A stretch of 64,000 nt of DNA from Pseudothermotoga_B sp051235805 (GCF_051235805.1 NZ_JBPNXV010000001.1:1612001-1676000), one strand, 5' to 3'; shown: positions 8,339 through 17,160, numbered from the stretch's first letter. Numbers and translations: made by a program. Notes: generated from the sequence alone by a model not told the origin.

Positions 8339-9343
8339 TCAGCCAATACGTTTCTTGAATATACCCTTACCAGCATATGCACTGAAAGCACTCACGGCAA
8401 GAGATGCCACTATAAAGATTCCGAAGACAACTTCCTGAAAGTATGGATTGACTCTCAACATGTTCAAGGTATTGGAGATTATACCCATCAGAAGAACACC
8501 GAAGAAGGTTCCTAAGATATTTCCTTTACCTCCTGAAAGCGGTGTCCCTCCAATCACTACCGCACCAATTGCCCTCAGTTCCAGTCCTGAACCGGTTGTT
8601 GGCTGAGCTGCTCCAACCCTCGATAATAGTATCATCGATGCCAGACCAACCAGTAAACCGTTGATCAGAAAAGCGAGTAGCTTCGTTCTGAAGATTGAAA
8701 TCCCTGACAAATACGCTGCTGCGGGGTTGCTGCCTACTGCATAAAAGTGCCTACCGAGTTTGGTGTATTTCAAGAGAAAGTGGGATACAAAATAGATCAG
8801 TATGCCTATCAAGAAGCCGAGTGGTAATATATTCCATATTCGTGTCAAACCAAGCGCTTCAAATTTGCCGTAGATAGTTTGAAAAACTCCCTTTGTTATT
8901 GCATATGCTGTTCCTCTGAAGACACTCAAAAAACCCAGTGAAGTTATGAACGAAGGAGCTTTGAAGATAAGTGATGAAGAACCAACCAAGACACTGTTGA
9001 AAGCCGCCAAGCCCAAGGCTACTACTGCTATCCACAAGTAGCTCACGTCATTCTTGATCATCATCGCAATCACACAACTGACTAAACCAATGTTTGCACC
9101 AACCGATATATCTATCTCGCCTGAGATTATCAACATTGTCATACCCGAAGCGAGTATTCCAAGAACGGCTATCTGCTCAAGGATATTGGTCATATTACTG
9201 ATTCCGAAGAATCGTGGATTTATGCTTCCGGTGATAATCGCAAGGACAATCTCAGCGAGCAACAAAAAGAACCATTGATTTCTGTAGATCGGTTTCTTCC
9301 CCTTGGGTAACACTCCGTTGTTTGAGCTCTTCAACTCAACCAT
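8339..9343 (-). CDS. Sugar ABC transporter permease (RbsC-like), first importer
   Basis: 334 aa multi-spanning membrane protein, BPD_transp_2 family. Motifs: SGEIDISVGANIGL near residue 75 and AVVIGGTPLSGGKGNILGTFFG near residue 275. The N-terminal 25 residues are charged and cytoplasmic. It is the channel subunit paired with the ATPase at 9362-10855 and the binding protein at 10922-11938. It begins 18 nt after the ATPase gene with a GGGAGGT site. Its sequence differs clearly from the other permease of this operon (1308-2273), so the two importers do not look like a recent duplication. Confidence 0.92.
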   Translation of the reverse strand: MVELKSSNNGVLPKGKKPIYRNQWFFLLLAEIVLAIITGSINPRFFGISNMTNILEQIAVLGILASGMTMLIISGEIDISVGANIGLVSCVIAMMIKNDVSYLWIAVVALGLAAFNSVLVGSSSLIFKAPSFITSLGFLSVFRGTAYAITKGVFQTIYGKFEALGLTRIWNILPLGFLIGILIYFVSHFLLKYTKLGRHFYAVGSNPAAAYLSGISIFRTKLLAFLINGLLVGLASMILLSRVGAAQPTTGSGLELRAIGAVVIGGTPLSGGKGNILGTFFGVLLMGIISNTLNMLRVNPYFQEVVFGIFIVASLAVSAFSAYAGKGIFKKRIG

Positions 9344-9361
9344 GCCGATAACCTCCCAAAG

Positions 9362-10855
9362 TTAAACACCTATGAAAAGCTTCATCAAATCCTCTTCTTT
9401 CACATTTCTGTTCTCCAGAATGTGAGTCATCTCACCATTTCTCATTACACCAATTCTGTCACTCATCGACAAAAGTTCAGGCATGTCTGAAGAAACCATT
9501 ATTATGCTCTTTCCCTGTTCTGCAAGCTGTAGAATTATCTCATATATCTGCTCTCTTGCACCAATGTCTACTCCTTTTGTGGGTTCATCGAAGATGTAGA
9601 GCAGGGCATCTGTGTTCAAAAGCCATCTCCCAATTATGGTTTTCTGCTGGTTACCACCCGATAGCTCCTCAATCAGTTGATCTCTATCGGCTACAGCAAT
9701 TGAAAGCTTTCTCACTATCTCTGTCGATAGTATGACTTCTTGATTCAAGTTGAGCAGAAATCTCTTAGACAAATTGTTCTTGGCAATCACCAAGTTTTCA
9801 ACTAAATTTCTACCAGTAAACATACCCAATTTTTTTCGATCCTCAGAAACAAAGCAAATGCCCTTTTTCATAGCATCTAACGGAGACTTAAGTTCTATTC
9901 TTTCGTTTTTCAAGAAAATTTCCCCGTCATCTGGTCTCAGGGCACCATAAATCATGCTCACCAATTCGGTTCTACCCGAACCAACCAGACCACCAATACC
10001 GAAAACCTCACCTCTTTTAACATCGAAGGTCACACCGTTCACAATTCCTTTCTTGGTGAGCCTATTCACCCTGAGAAGCACCTCTTTGATTTGAACAGGT
10101 CTTCTTTGAAAGAACAATGCGGTGTCTCTGCCAACCATCTTTTTAATAACCGTATTCACATCGATTTCCGTAGCAGAGTACGTCCCCACTTTTTCACCAT
10201 CTTTTAGGATTGTTAATCTATCGGCAATATCAAAGATTTCGTTCAGATAATGAGAAATGTATATTATTCCGAGACCTTGCGATCTGAGATTCTTCAGCAG
10301 ATTCAGAAGTGCTTTTGTCTCCTCTAAGCCCAGAGAGCTTGTTGGCTCATCCATGATTATTACCTTAGCGCTGCGGTGCAATGCCTTTGCGATCTGTAGC
10401 ATCTGCTTTTGTGCGGTAGAAAGGTTGGCAACATATTCGTCGGGATTCAAGTTTATGCCAAGCCTTCTAAATATTCTCTCTGTCTCTTCTACTTGCTTGC
10501 GTTTATTGATCTTCAAGGGTATGCTTGAGTTCAGTTCATTACCCAGAAAAACATTTTCAGCAACCGTCAAAGAGTCAACAAGTTCAGCGTCTTGATAGAC
10601 TGTTGTAATTCCAAGTTCGATGGCGAGCCTTGGATTCAGCCCTCTTGTATGCTTCCCAAGAATGAAGATCTCTCCAGATTCTGGTGTAACCGCACCAGAC
10701 AGAATCTTTATGAGAGTGGATTTTCCGGCACCATTTTCCCCCACAAGACAGTGTATTTCACCGGATCTCAGGTCAAAGTCAACATTCTTTAGAACCTTGT
10801 GTTCACCATAGATCTTCACTATCTTTTTCAGCTCAACGACAGTTTCTTTGTCCAT
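9362..10855 (-). CDS. Sugar ABC transporter ATP-binding protein (RbsA-like), first importer
   Basis: Two fused ABC modules, about 497 aa. The first has Walker A GENGAGKST and Walker B with IIMDEPTSS; its signature is degenerate (LSTAQKQM). The second has GSGRTE, LSGGNQQK and YIFDEPTKG. The start is taken as ATG 10853-10855 (MDKETVVE) because GGAGATGATC sits 3-9 nt upstream; an in-frame TTG at 10870 has no site. A 66-nt gap carrying a 13-bp stem-loop separates it from the binding-protein gene. It energises the first importer of the operon. Confidence 0.93.
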   Translation of the reverse strand: MDKETVVELKKIVKIYGEHKVLKNVDFDLRSGEIHCLVGENGAGKSTLIKILSGAVTPESGEIFILGKHTRGLNPRLAIELGITTVYQDAELVDSLTVAENVFLGNELNSSIPLKINKRKQVEETERIFRRLGINLNPDEYVANLSTAQKQMLQIAKALHRSAKVIIMDEPTSSLGLEETKALLNLLKNLRSQGLGIIYISHYLNEIFDIADRLTILKDGEKVGTYSATEIDVNTVIKKMVGRDTALFFQRRPVQIKEVLLRVNRLTKKGIVNGVTFDVKRGEVFGIGGLVGSGRTELVSMIYGALRPDDGEIFLKNERIELKSPLDAMKKGICFVSEDRKKLGMFTGRNLVENLVIAKNNLSKRFLLNLNQEVILSTEIVRKLSIAVADRDQLIEELSGGNQQKTIIGRWLLNTDALLYIFDEPTKGVDIGAREQIYEIILQLAEQGKSIIMVSSDMPELLSMSDRIGVMRNGEMTHILENRNVKEEDLMKLFIGV

Positions 10856-10879
10856 TCTGATCATCTCCAAAGATCGAAA

Positions 10880-10910
10880 GACTGGGGATGAGATTAACTC
10901 ATCCCCAGTC
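10880..10910 (-). promoter_or_regulatory. Intercistronic stem-loop after binding-protein gene
   Basis: Perfect 13-bp stem (GACTGGGGATGAG/CTCATCCCCAGTC) with a 5-nt loop, 12 nt after the binding-protein stop. Only three U residues follow on the minus strand, so read-through is expected. The likely effect is more binding-protein mRNA than ATPase/permease mRNA, as known for sugar-binding-protein genes in other bacteria (for example malE). The role here is inferred. Confidence 0.75.
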
Positions 10911-10921
10911 GTATGGCTTTA

Positions 10922-11938
10922 TCAGTTGAGAACGTCCAACAAGCCTTTGTACTCTGGGAAGTATTCCTTCGTGAGTTGGATCCACACTGGATCTATGTCC
11001 CACGGGACAACCTTCGTCTTGTCATCGATCGTTTCTGGAGTTATAGGTGTGATAGGCAAGAAGATCCACTGTCTCAATGCCTTTATCTTGCCGGTTACAT
11101 ATGAGTGCAACGCCAAGAAGGAGACAAAACCTTCCCATCCTGGAGAGCTTGAAATGGAGTACTTGATGCTGCCTTCCTTGATCAATTCAATTCCATAAGG
11201 TGCACCGTTAGTCGTGATAACCTTTATAGGATTGTTGAGCAAGCCTCTGGATTTGAGCATTCGAACCACCGCAGCACCCATTTCTTCGTTGAAAACAAAC
11301 AGAACGGAGAACTTGTATCCAGATTCAACCAAGTCTTGAGCTTGCTTCACCGCTTCGTCAGGGATGTACTGCCCATCTCTGATTGCAACTATCTTGTTTT
11401 TTCCGAGCTCTTTCACGGCTGGTTCGAAGGACTTTAGGAACATCTGAACTGGTACGTGTTCTAATCTTCCCATTATGACGGCTATGTTTTCACCTGGATA
11501 ATTGGTTGCGATGTACTGTGCTATGTCCTTTCCCATGGCATCCCAGTTGAAATCGATACAAGCGACAACGGGATCTTTTGCTCTCAAAACTTCACCTACG
11601 TTGTCGGTCACCACAAGGGGTATACCTGCTTTTGCAGTTTCTCTTGCAGCAATGAAGGCACCATTGGGATTGAATGAGAAAATACACATGCCATCGACTT
11701 TCATATTGACAAGCGTTTGAATGTTGGAAATCTCTTTCTCTACATCGTAATCAGAGTTCAGAACAACGACTTCAACACCTGCAAGATTTGCCGCATAGAC
11801 AAAACCTTCTACATCCTTCCTGTACCAAGTGTCGGGACCAGGTGTTACATAACCATAGACCAACTTCTTAGCCTCAACGATGGAAGCAAAAGCTATGACT
11901 AAGGCTAATAACAGGACTAACACTTTGAAACTTCTCAT
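10922..11938 (-). CDS. Sugar ABC transporter substrate-binding protein, first gene of the sugar operon
   Basis: 338 aa. Signal peptide at residues 1-23 (MRSFKVLVLLLALVIAFASIVEA), then a Peripla_BP_4-type two-lobe fold beginning KKLVYGYVTPGPDTWY. Exported ligand-binding subunit of the first ribose-type importer. ATG start preceded by GAGGAGGTGG. As the first gene of a 12-gene or longer operon, it follows the promoter and operator at 12069-12127 and a 16-bp palindrome in its leader (11958-11973), and is itself followed by a strong stem-loop. The sugar bound is unknown. Confidence 0.91.
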   Translation of the reverse strand: MRSFKVLVLLLALVIAFASIVEAKKLVYGYVTPGPDTWYRKDVEGFVYAANLAGVEVVVLNSDYDVEKEISNIQTLVNMKVDGMCIFSFNPNGAFIAARETAKAGIPLVVTDNVGEVLRAKDPVVACIDFNWDAMGKDIAQYIATNYPGENIAVIMGRLEHVPVQMFLKSFEPAVKELGKNKIVAIRDGQYIPDEAVKQAQDLVESGYKFSVLFVFNEEMGAAVVRMLKSRGLLNNPIKVITTNGAPYGIELIKEGSIKYSISSSPGWEGFVSFLALHSYVTGKIKALRQWIFLPITPITPETIDDKTKVVPWDIDPVWIQLTKEYFPEYKGLLDVLN

Positions 11939-11957
11939 ACTCCACCTCCTCTATTTA

Positions 11958-11973
11958 GGTCGCTGAAGCGACC
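11958..11973. promoter_or_regulatory. 16-bp palindrome in the leader of the sugar operon
   Basis: GGTCGCTGAAGCGACC: two 7-bp arms with a 2-nt centre, about 20 nt upstream of the binding-protein start and next to its ribosome site. It could be a second operator or a small RNA hairpin controlling access to the ribosome site. It lacks the ANCGNT core of LacI-type operators. Confidence 0.5.
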
Positions 11974-12068
11974 ATAAATTCTCACGAACAGTTTGGAGTT
12001 CTGAGAGAAGACACATTTGCCTTGAAAACAAGATTACAAAGTGACAGAAAAGCTCTTATTTACGGTAG

Positions 12069-12082
12069 GTCAATCGTTTGAC
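12069..12082. promoter_or_regulatory. Candidate LacI-family operator
   Basis: GTCAATCGTTTGAC has 5-bp arms around a central CG with the ANCGNT core typical of LacI-family sites. It lies about 10-25 nt downstream of the predicted transcription start of the minus-strand sugar operon, where a repressor would block initiation. The operon encodes its own LacI-type protein (5441-6433). A partial copy of the right half (CGTTTGGCT) occurs at 12132-12140, beside the -35 box. Confidence 0.5.
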
Positions 12083-12098
12083 TAAGTATTTCACTCAA

Positions 12099-12127
12099 AG
12101 GATACCAAAAGTCAACTATTGAGTCAA
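12099..12127 (-). promoter_or_regulatory. Candidate promoter of the minus-strand sugar operon
   Basis: On the minus strand TTGACT (12122-12127) and TATCCT (12099-12104) are separated by 17 nt, a good sigma-A arrangement. It is about 160 nt upstream of the first gene. The rest of the 290-bp gap (11939-12229) holds the operator, the 16-bp palindrome and the region upstream of the chloride-channel gene, where I see no clear plus-strand promoter. Confidence 0.55.
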
Positions 12128-12229
12128 ATATCGTTTGGCTTCATATCTGCACATATATCTTCAAAGGCGGCGATGATCTACCTTTATCAGTCAGATTCGC
12201 CTTGTTGCTAATTTTCCTGTCGGTTTTCT

Positions 12230-13621
12230 TTGAAAATCACGTGGTATCTCTTCAAATCCATCATGAACATGCCTTTACCTAATCGTCTATTTGGTGAAAA
12301 GATCTGTACTTATCATGTTGAGAAGAATATGGAAATCTACTGGGTGGGATTACAGTTGAAAGAAATGCGTTCCTTGTTTTCGAGTGCGCTCATTGGTTTA
12401 GTAGTCGGCATCACCGTAACTGCTTACAGATTCTCTATTTCAAGAGTTGAAATCCTGAGAAAATCTATCGACTCATACAGCGAGTTTTTTCTCTGGTTAA
12501 GTCTCACAATACCAATCATGCTGATTCTGACGAAAATAGCAAAAAAAGTACCGTTTGCCAGTGGAAGTGGCATACCACAGGTTAAAATGCTCATCTTGGG
12601 AAAGATCGACTACGATCCGTTGAAAGTCTTGCTTTACAAGTTCATCGGAGGTATTTTGGCGATATTCAACGGTTTCTCTCTTGGTAGAGAGGGTCCTTCG
12701 ATACAGATCGGATCTTCGGTAGGACATTGGCTGAACAAAACAATACCACACAAGAGCATAACTAAGGAACAGTTCATAATAATAGGTGCGAGCTCTGGAT
12801 TAGCTGCTGCGTTCAACGCACCATTGGCTGGCATAGCCTTTGCTATTGAAGAACTACGGATGATCCCTTCAATGTTCGCCATCGTAAACTGTTCGATTGC
12901 CGTAATTGTTGCCGATCTTATTTCTAAGACTGCTTTTGGAATGAACCCGGTATTCCCAGTGAAAATCAATAACGTCTTACCACTGAAATACTATTCGTTT
13001 GTCATCCTCCTGGGAATAGTTGCAGCGATAGGTGGCTGGGTCTTTGAAAAGTCTCTTTTGCGTTGCGTCGCTCTTTCAAGGAATTCGAGATATATCGTTG
13101 TGATCATCCCGACCATCGTTGCTTGCTTCCTTATCCTTTTCTTGCCAGAAGTGCTCGGCGGTGGTCACGAATTGGTCGTTCACAGTTTAGCTGGTTCTTT
13201 TCCCATAAAGACTCTCGTGATTTTGCTTACGATCAAATTTCTTTTCACTCTGATCAGTTACAGCTCAAAAGCCCCAGGAGGCATATTCTTGCCGATGGTA
13301 TCTATGGGTGCAATGACAGGAACTCTTTTTTCACAGTCGATTGCTTTTTTGAGCAATATAGATTCTTTCCATTTACCGAACTTCACAATCCTTGGAGTAG
13401 CAGCTTTTTTAACGGCTGTCATCAGGGCGCCTCTAACGAGTATCGTTCTTACGGCAGAACTTTTTGGTTCGCTCAGTCATCTTCTACCTACGATCTTGGT
13501 TTCGGTTGTGTCCTACATCGTGTCTGGATTTCTCAAAAGCGAACCAATTTACGATGCCTTGGTCGGAATGGCTGATCAAAAGATCCCGCTAAACCCAGCT
13601 AAAGAAAAGCAAGAACCTTGA
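12230..13621 (+). CDS. CLC-type chloride/proton antiporter
   Basis: 463 aa membrane protein of the ClC family. The three anion-selectivity motifs are present: GSGIPQ (near 112), GREGPSIQIG (near 152, with the gating Glu) and GGIFLP (near 345). The internal proton Glu is also present in FAIEELR, and the Tyr of the late motif in SEPIYDA, so an H+/Cl- exchanger is more likely than a passive channel. Motif spacing matches E. coli ClcA. The start is uncertain: TTG 12230 opens the frame but has no strong ribosome site, and ATG 12329 (MEIYWVG) is a possible alternative. It ends 7 nt before the convergent fabD stop. Confidence 0.88.
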   Translation: MKITWYLFKSIMNMPLPNRLFGEKICTYHVEKNMEIYWVGLQLKEMRSLFSSALIGLVVGITVTAYRFSISRVEILRKSIDSYSEFFLWLSLTIPIMLILTKIAKKVPFASGSGIPQVKMLILGKIDYDPLKVLLYKFIGGILAIFNGFSLGREGPSIQIGSSVGHWLNKTIPHKSITKEQFIIIGASSGLAAAFNAPLAGIAFAIEELRMIPSMFAIVNCSIAVIVADLISKTAFGMNPVFPVKINNVLPLKYYSFVILLGIVAAIGGWVFEKSLLRCVALSRNSRYIVVIIPTIVACFLILFLPEVLGGGHELVVHSLAGSFPIKTLVILLTIKFLFTLISYSSKAPGGIFLPMVSMGAMTGTLFSQSIAFLSNIDSFHLPNFTILGVAAFLTAVIRAPLTSIVLTAELFGSLSHLLPTILVSVVSYIVSGFLKSEPIYDALVGMADQKIPLNPAKEKQEP

Positions 13622-13628
13622 CTTTCAT

Positions 13629-14537
13629 TCAGACTTGCACCACCTCAACTGTACTCTGTTGTGCAATGAATTCTGTGAAATGTTGACAGGAGATCTTACC
13701 AGATCTCTTCAGAAGATTTGTCAAGACTTTGCCTGGTCCAACTTCGATGAAGTTGAGAATTCTCATTTTCGTTATAGTGAGAATCGAATCGTACCACAGA
13801 ACAGGCGAAGTTATTTGTTCTAATACGTACTGTTTTATCTCTTGTGGGTCGGTTGTTTCTCGTGCCGTACAATTCATGACAATGGGCCAGCGTGGTTTTC
13901 TGAACTTGACGTCTTCAAGTTCACGCGCCATCTTTTCTTTTGCCACTTCGAGCAGAGGTGTGTGGAAAGGTCCGCTGACTTTCAGTTCAACGACTCTCTT
14001 CGCTTTCGTTTTGAGCAACTGCATGGCAGTCAAAACGCCTTCCCTTAGACCACTTATAACAACTTGATCTTCTGCGTTGTGATTCGCAATCCAGACTCCT
14101 TCTACACCCGAGATCTGCCTTTTAACTTCGGCAAAACTCAAACCAACAACTGCTGCCATTGTACCTTGTCCTGGAACGAGAGCTTGAGAGATGTATTCCC
14201 CCCTCTTTCTGACTATGTACAATCCCAACTCGAAGTCATAGACATCTGCCGCCGCAAGAGCTGTGTATTCTCCCAGACTGTGCCCTGCCAACACCGAAGG
14301 AAGATAACCGTTTCTCATGAGTTCATCAAAGGCTATGTAACTCGCCAAGTAGATGGCTGGTTGAGCATTTTCAGTCAGTTTTAAAATCTCTTCATCCTCG
14401 TTCATCAGTCTGTACATATCAATTCCCAGAACATCTTGAGCTCTTTCAAAAAAGAAGTATGCTCTTGGATAAACAGAAAAATCTTTTCCCATCCCAGAGT
14501 ATTGAGAACCTTGACCTGGAAAGATGAAAGCCTTCAT
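13629..14537 (-). CDS. fabD: Malonyl-CoA:ACP transacylase
   Basis: Transfers malonyl from CoA to acyl carrier protein for chain extension. About 302 aa from ATG 14535-14537, chosen for its AGGAGGTGC site and its ATGA overlap with the fabK stop. Seen: FPGQGSQYSGMG at the N-terminus, the nucleophile in GHSLGEY (Ser87) and the catalytic His in GPFHTPLL (His192), all at family spacing. Last gene of the fabF-fabZ-fabK-fabD operon. Its stop lies 7 nt from the stop of the convergent chloride antiporter, and no terminator is evident between them. Confidence 0.95.
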   Translation of the reverse strand: MKAFIFPGQGSQYSGMGKDFSVYPRAYFFFERAQDVLGIDMYRLMNEDEEILKLTENAQPAIYLASYIAFDELMRNGYLPSVLAGHSLGEYTALAAADVYDFELGLYIVRKRGEYISQALVPGQGTMAAVVGLSFAEVKRQISGVEGVWIANHNAEDQVVISGLREGVLTAMQLLKTKAKRVVELKVSGPFHTPLLEVAKEKMARELEDVKFRKPRWPIVMNCTARETTDPQEIKQYVLEQITSPVLWYDSILTITKMRILNFIEVGPGKVLTNLLKRSGKISCQHFTEFIAQQSTVEVVQV

Positions 14538-15472
14538 CTTAGCACCTCCTTGCACAACCTTTCAACGGTTTGAAAGAATTCTTGCACAACCTCAGAAATC
14601 ACCTTCTCGACAGGCAAAATCTGTTCTATCAAACCTGCCGACTGACCTGCCATGAAAGAACCCGATTCCAGATCGCCTTCTAAAACAGCGCGTCTCAAAC
14701 TGCCTACAAGAATCTGTTCAGCCTCCAATGGGCTTTTCGCCTCGAGTTGACGTATGTGGTTTGCAAATGGACTTTTCAGAACCCTTGCGGGGTGTCCAAG
14801 TGCAGCTCCGGTAATCACCGTGTCTCTTATGGAAGCCTTCAATATCCTGCTTTTGTAGTTTTCATGAACCTGTGATTCAACTGTGGCAAGAAATCTTGTA
14901 CCCATCTGTATGCCTTCTGCTCCTAATGCAAACATCGCTGCCATTTGCCTGCCATCTGCGATTCCGCCCGCTGCGATGACTGGTATTGTCACCGAACGCA
15001 CAACCTTGTCAACGAGAACAAGTGTTGAAACTTCACCTATGTGCCCTCCTGACTCCATGCCCTCCGCTATAACGGCATCGGCGCCTGACCTTTCAAGCAA
15101 CCTTGCGAGCGAGTCAGAAGCAACTACAGGCATCACGACAATACCTTTTTCTTTCAAAGTTGGAATGTATTTCGCTGGGTTACCAGCACCAAAGGTGACT
15201 GCTGGAACACTTTCTCTCAAAACCACTTGCACTAATTCATCAACGTATGGTGAAGCAAGCATGATATTCACACCGAATGGTTTATCTGTCAGTTTTCTCA
15301 AGGTTTGTATCGCTTCCAAAAGCTGATCTGCGTTCATGGCACCAGAACCTATTACCCCAAGACCACCTGCGTTTGAGACGGCAGCGGCGAGCTTTGCTGT
15401 ACCTGCCCAAGCCATACCGCCCATCAAGATTGGATACTCAATTTTCAGAAGTTCAGTCACTCTGTTTGTCAT
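14534..15472 (-). CDS. fabK: Enoyl-ACP reductase II (FMN-dependent)
   Basis: 312 aa TIM-barrel flavoprotein of the FabK/nitronate-monooxygenase superfamily, reducing trans-2-enoyl-ACP with NAD(P)H. Seen: PILMGGMAWAGT at the N-terminus, VMPVVASDSLA, the GMESGGHIGE loop with the catalytic His, and the FMN-phosphate segment PVIAAGGIADGRQ followed by GAEGIQMGTRFLAT. Setting among fab genes supports FabK over a nitronate monooxygenase. It overlaps fabZ by 20 nt and fabD by 4 nt. I see no FabI-type reductase in the window. Confidence 0.93.
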   Translation of the reverse strand: MTNRVTELLKIEYPILMGGMAWAGTAKLAAAVSNAGGLGVIGSGAMNADQLLEAIQTLRKLTDKPFGVNIMLASPYVDELVQVVLRESVPAVTFGAGNPAKYIPTLKEKGIVVMPVVASDSLARLLERSGADAVIAEGMESGGHIGEVSTLVLVDKVVRSVTIPVIAAGGIADGRQMAAMFALGAEGIQMGTRFLATVESQVHENYKSRILKASIRDTVITGAALGHPARVLKSPFANHIRQLEAKSPLEAEQILVGSLRRAVLEGDLESGSFMAGQSAGLIEQILPVEKVISEVVQEFFQTVERLCKEVLR

Positions 15473-15884
15473 CTTTCTTCACCCCGAGTAACAACGTCGC
15501 CGTTGCAACGACTCTGTTTTCAACCCTTGCAACTGCGCTCACCTTGAAAACGCCAAGTCTTGATTCCTTCAGTTTGACATCGTAGATCAAAAGATCGCCC
15601 GGTCTGACCTCTGATTTAAACCTGGCTTCATCGATGCCAAGGAATAAAGGTATTGTGTCTTGATCAGGTTTCAGTAACATTATTCCTGCCGTCTGAGCAA
15701 GCCCTTCAATGATCAATACACCTGGATAGATTGGGTATTTTGGAAAGTGACCTTGAAAGAATATCTCAGAGATACTTACGTTTTTGACTGCTAAGACATG
15801 ATCTTCTGTCTTTTCGATGATCTTGTCAACTAAGAGCATCGGAAATCTATGTGGCAGTATTTTCATTATCTCGTCGATCCTCAA
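15453..15884 (-). CDS. fabZ: 3-hydroxyacyl-ACP dehydratase
   Basis: 143 aa hot-dog fold enzyme that dehydrates 3-hydroxyacyl-ACP. Seen: ILPHRFPMLLVD (His12), and the catalytic pair in QGHFPKYPIYPGVLIIEGLAQ (His46, Glu60). Length is typical. It begins in the last 4 nt of fabF (ATGA overlap) and runs 20 nt into fabK, so the operon is probably translationally coupled. Confidence 0.96.
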   Translation of the reverse strand: MRIDEIMKILPHRFPMLLVDKIIEKTEDHVLAVKNVSISEIFFQGHFPKYPIYPGVLIIEGLAQTAGIMLLKPDQDTIPLFLGIDEARFKSEVRPGDLLIYDVKLKESRLGVFKVSAVARVENRVVATATLLLGVKKDDKQSD

Positions 15885-17107
15885 CCTTCATACCTCCCAA
15901 CGACCAGTGAAACGTTGTGCCCACCAAAACCGAAAGAATTTTTGATAAAGTTGCGAATCTGTAGAGGAACTATCCTTTTGCCGACGACGTTGACCTTCAC
16001 TTCTGGATCTTTTTCATCAAGGTTGGGCATTGCGTGCAGAAATCCATTTTGCATCTGAAGAATTCCCACAACAACTTCAGCAGCCGCTGCCGCACCGAGT
16101 AAGTGCCCCATTAAACCTTTGGTGCTGTTGACAAGAACCCTATCTTGAAAGATTCTCTCTATCGCCTTCGCCTCTGCAATATCTCCTGCGGGCGTACTCG
16201 TCGCATGACAACTGACATAGTCGATTTCATTTGCCTCAATTTGCGCATCCTTTAAAGCCATGCGCATCGCTGCTTCTGCACCAGCACCATTGGGATCTGG
16301 TGCGCTCATGTGATAAGCATCATCGTTCATGCCAAATCCTTTTATCTGGGCAATGATCTGAGCTTCTCTTTTCTTTGCCACTTCTTCTGATTCAAGGATC
16401 AAGATGGCAGCACCCTCACCCATGACAAATCCATCCCTGGCAATGTCAAATGGTCTTGAAGCCCTTTTTGGATCGTCATTTCGAGTTGATAAAGCCTTCA
16501 TGTTTGCAAAACCTGCAATTGGAAGTGGTGCTATCGTTGCTTCTGCACCACCTACAATTGCAAGATCAGCATATCCATGCCTGATGAGTAACGTTCCAAG
16601 TGCTATGGCATGACCAGACGCAGCACAGGCGCTCACTGGTGCAAAGTTTACACCCTTCAAACCATGCTCGATTGCCACAATTCCCGAAGCCATGTTTATC
16701 AAAAGCATGGGTATCAAGAATGGGCTCACCTTCGACGCACCTTGCGAAAGAAATTTGTTGTTTTCGGTATCGAGTGTGATAAATCCACCCATGCCAGAAC
16801 CTATCAACACCGCTGCACGATCTGCGTATCTCTTTAGATCTATCTGTGACTCTTCGATTGCTTCTTTTGCTGCTGCAAGGGCAAGATGTACAAATCTGTC
16901 GGTTCGACGGACGAGTTTCTTGTCAATGAAAGCCTCTGGATCAAAATCTGCAACCTCAGCGGCGATTCTCACTGGGAGATTGCTGGCATCAAAGCTTTTT
17001 ATCTGATCAACTGCTATCTTCGAATCTTTCAGAGATTGTAGAACCTCGCTCTTTCCAACACCTATTGGTGAAACGATTCCCATGCCGGTAACAACTACTC
17101 GACGCAT
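15881..17107 (-). CDS. fabF: Beta-ketoacyl-ACP synthase II
   Basis: 408 aa condensing enzyme that elongates acyl-ACP with malonyl-ACP. The Cys-His-His triad is in place: Cys161 in VSACAASG, His301 in SCHATSTPAGD and His335 in GLMGHLLGA. The ATG at 17105-17107 follows GGAGGTTGTTCTA. First gene of the fab operon, with a strong promoter only about 25 nt upstream, so the leader is very short. No FapR-type palindrome is evident near the promoter. Confidence 0.96.
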   Translation of the reverse strand: MRRVVVTGMGIVSPIGVGKSEVLQSLKDSKIAVDQIKSFDASNLPVRIAAEVADFDPEAFIDKKLVRRTDRFVHLALAAAKEAIEESQIDLKRYADRAAVLIGSGMGGFITLDTENNKFLSQGASKVSPFLIPMLLINMASGIVAIEHGLKGVNFAPVSACAASGHAIALGTLLIRHGYADLAIVGGAEATIAPLPIAGFANMKALSTRNDDPKRASRPFDIARDGFVMGEGAAILILESEEVAKKREAQIIAQIKGFGMNDDAYHMSAPDPNGAGAEAAMRMALKDAQIEANEIDYVSCHATSTPAGDIAEAKAIERIFQDRVLVNSTKGLMGHLLGAAAAAEVVVGILQMQNGFLHAMPNLDEKDPEVKVNVVGKRIVPLQIRNFIKNSFGFGGHNVSLVVGRYEG

Positions 17108-17130
17108 TAGAACAACCTCCTTTTTCGTTC

Positions 17131-17160
17131 ATTATACCGAGCAAAGAAAAAGGTGGTCAA
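17131..17160 (-). promoter_or_regulatory. fabF: Promoter of the fab operon
   Basis: On the minus strand TTGACC (17155-17160) and TATAAT (17131-17136) are 18 nt apart. The predicted start is near 17125, leaving about 18 nt of leader containing the fabF ribosome site. The -35 box is part of the terminator hairpin at 17141-17167. Confidence 0.8.
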
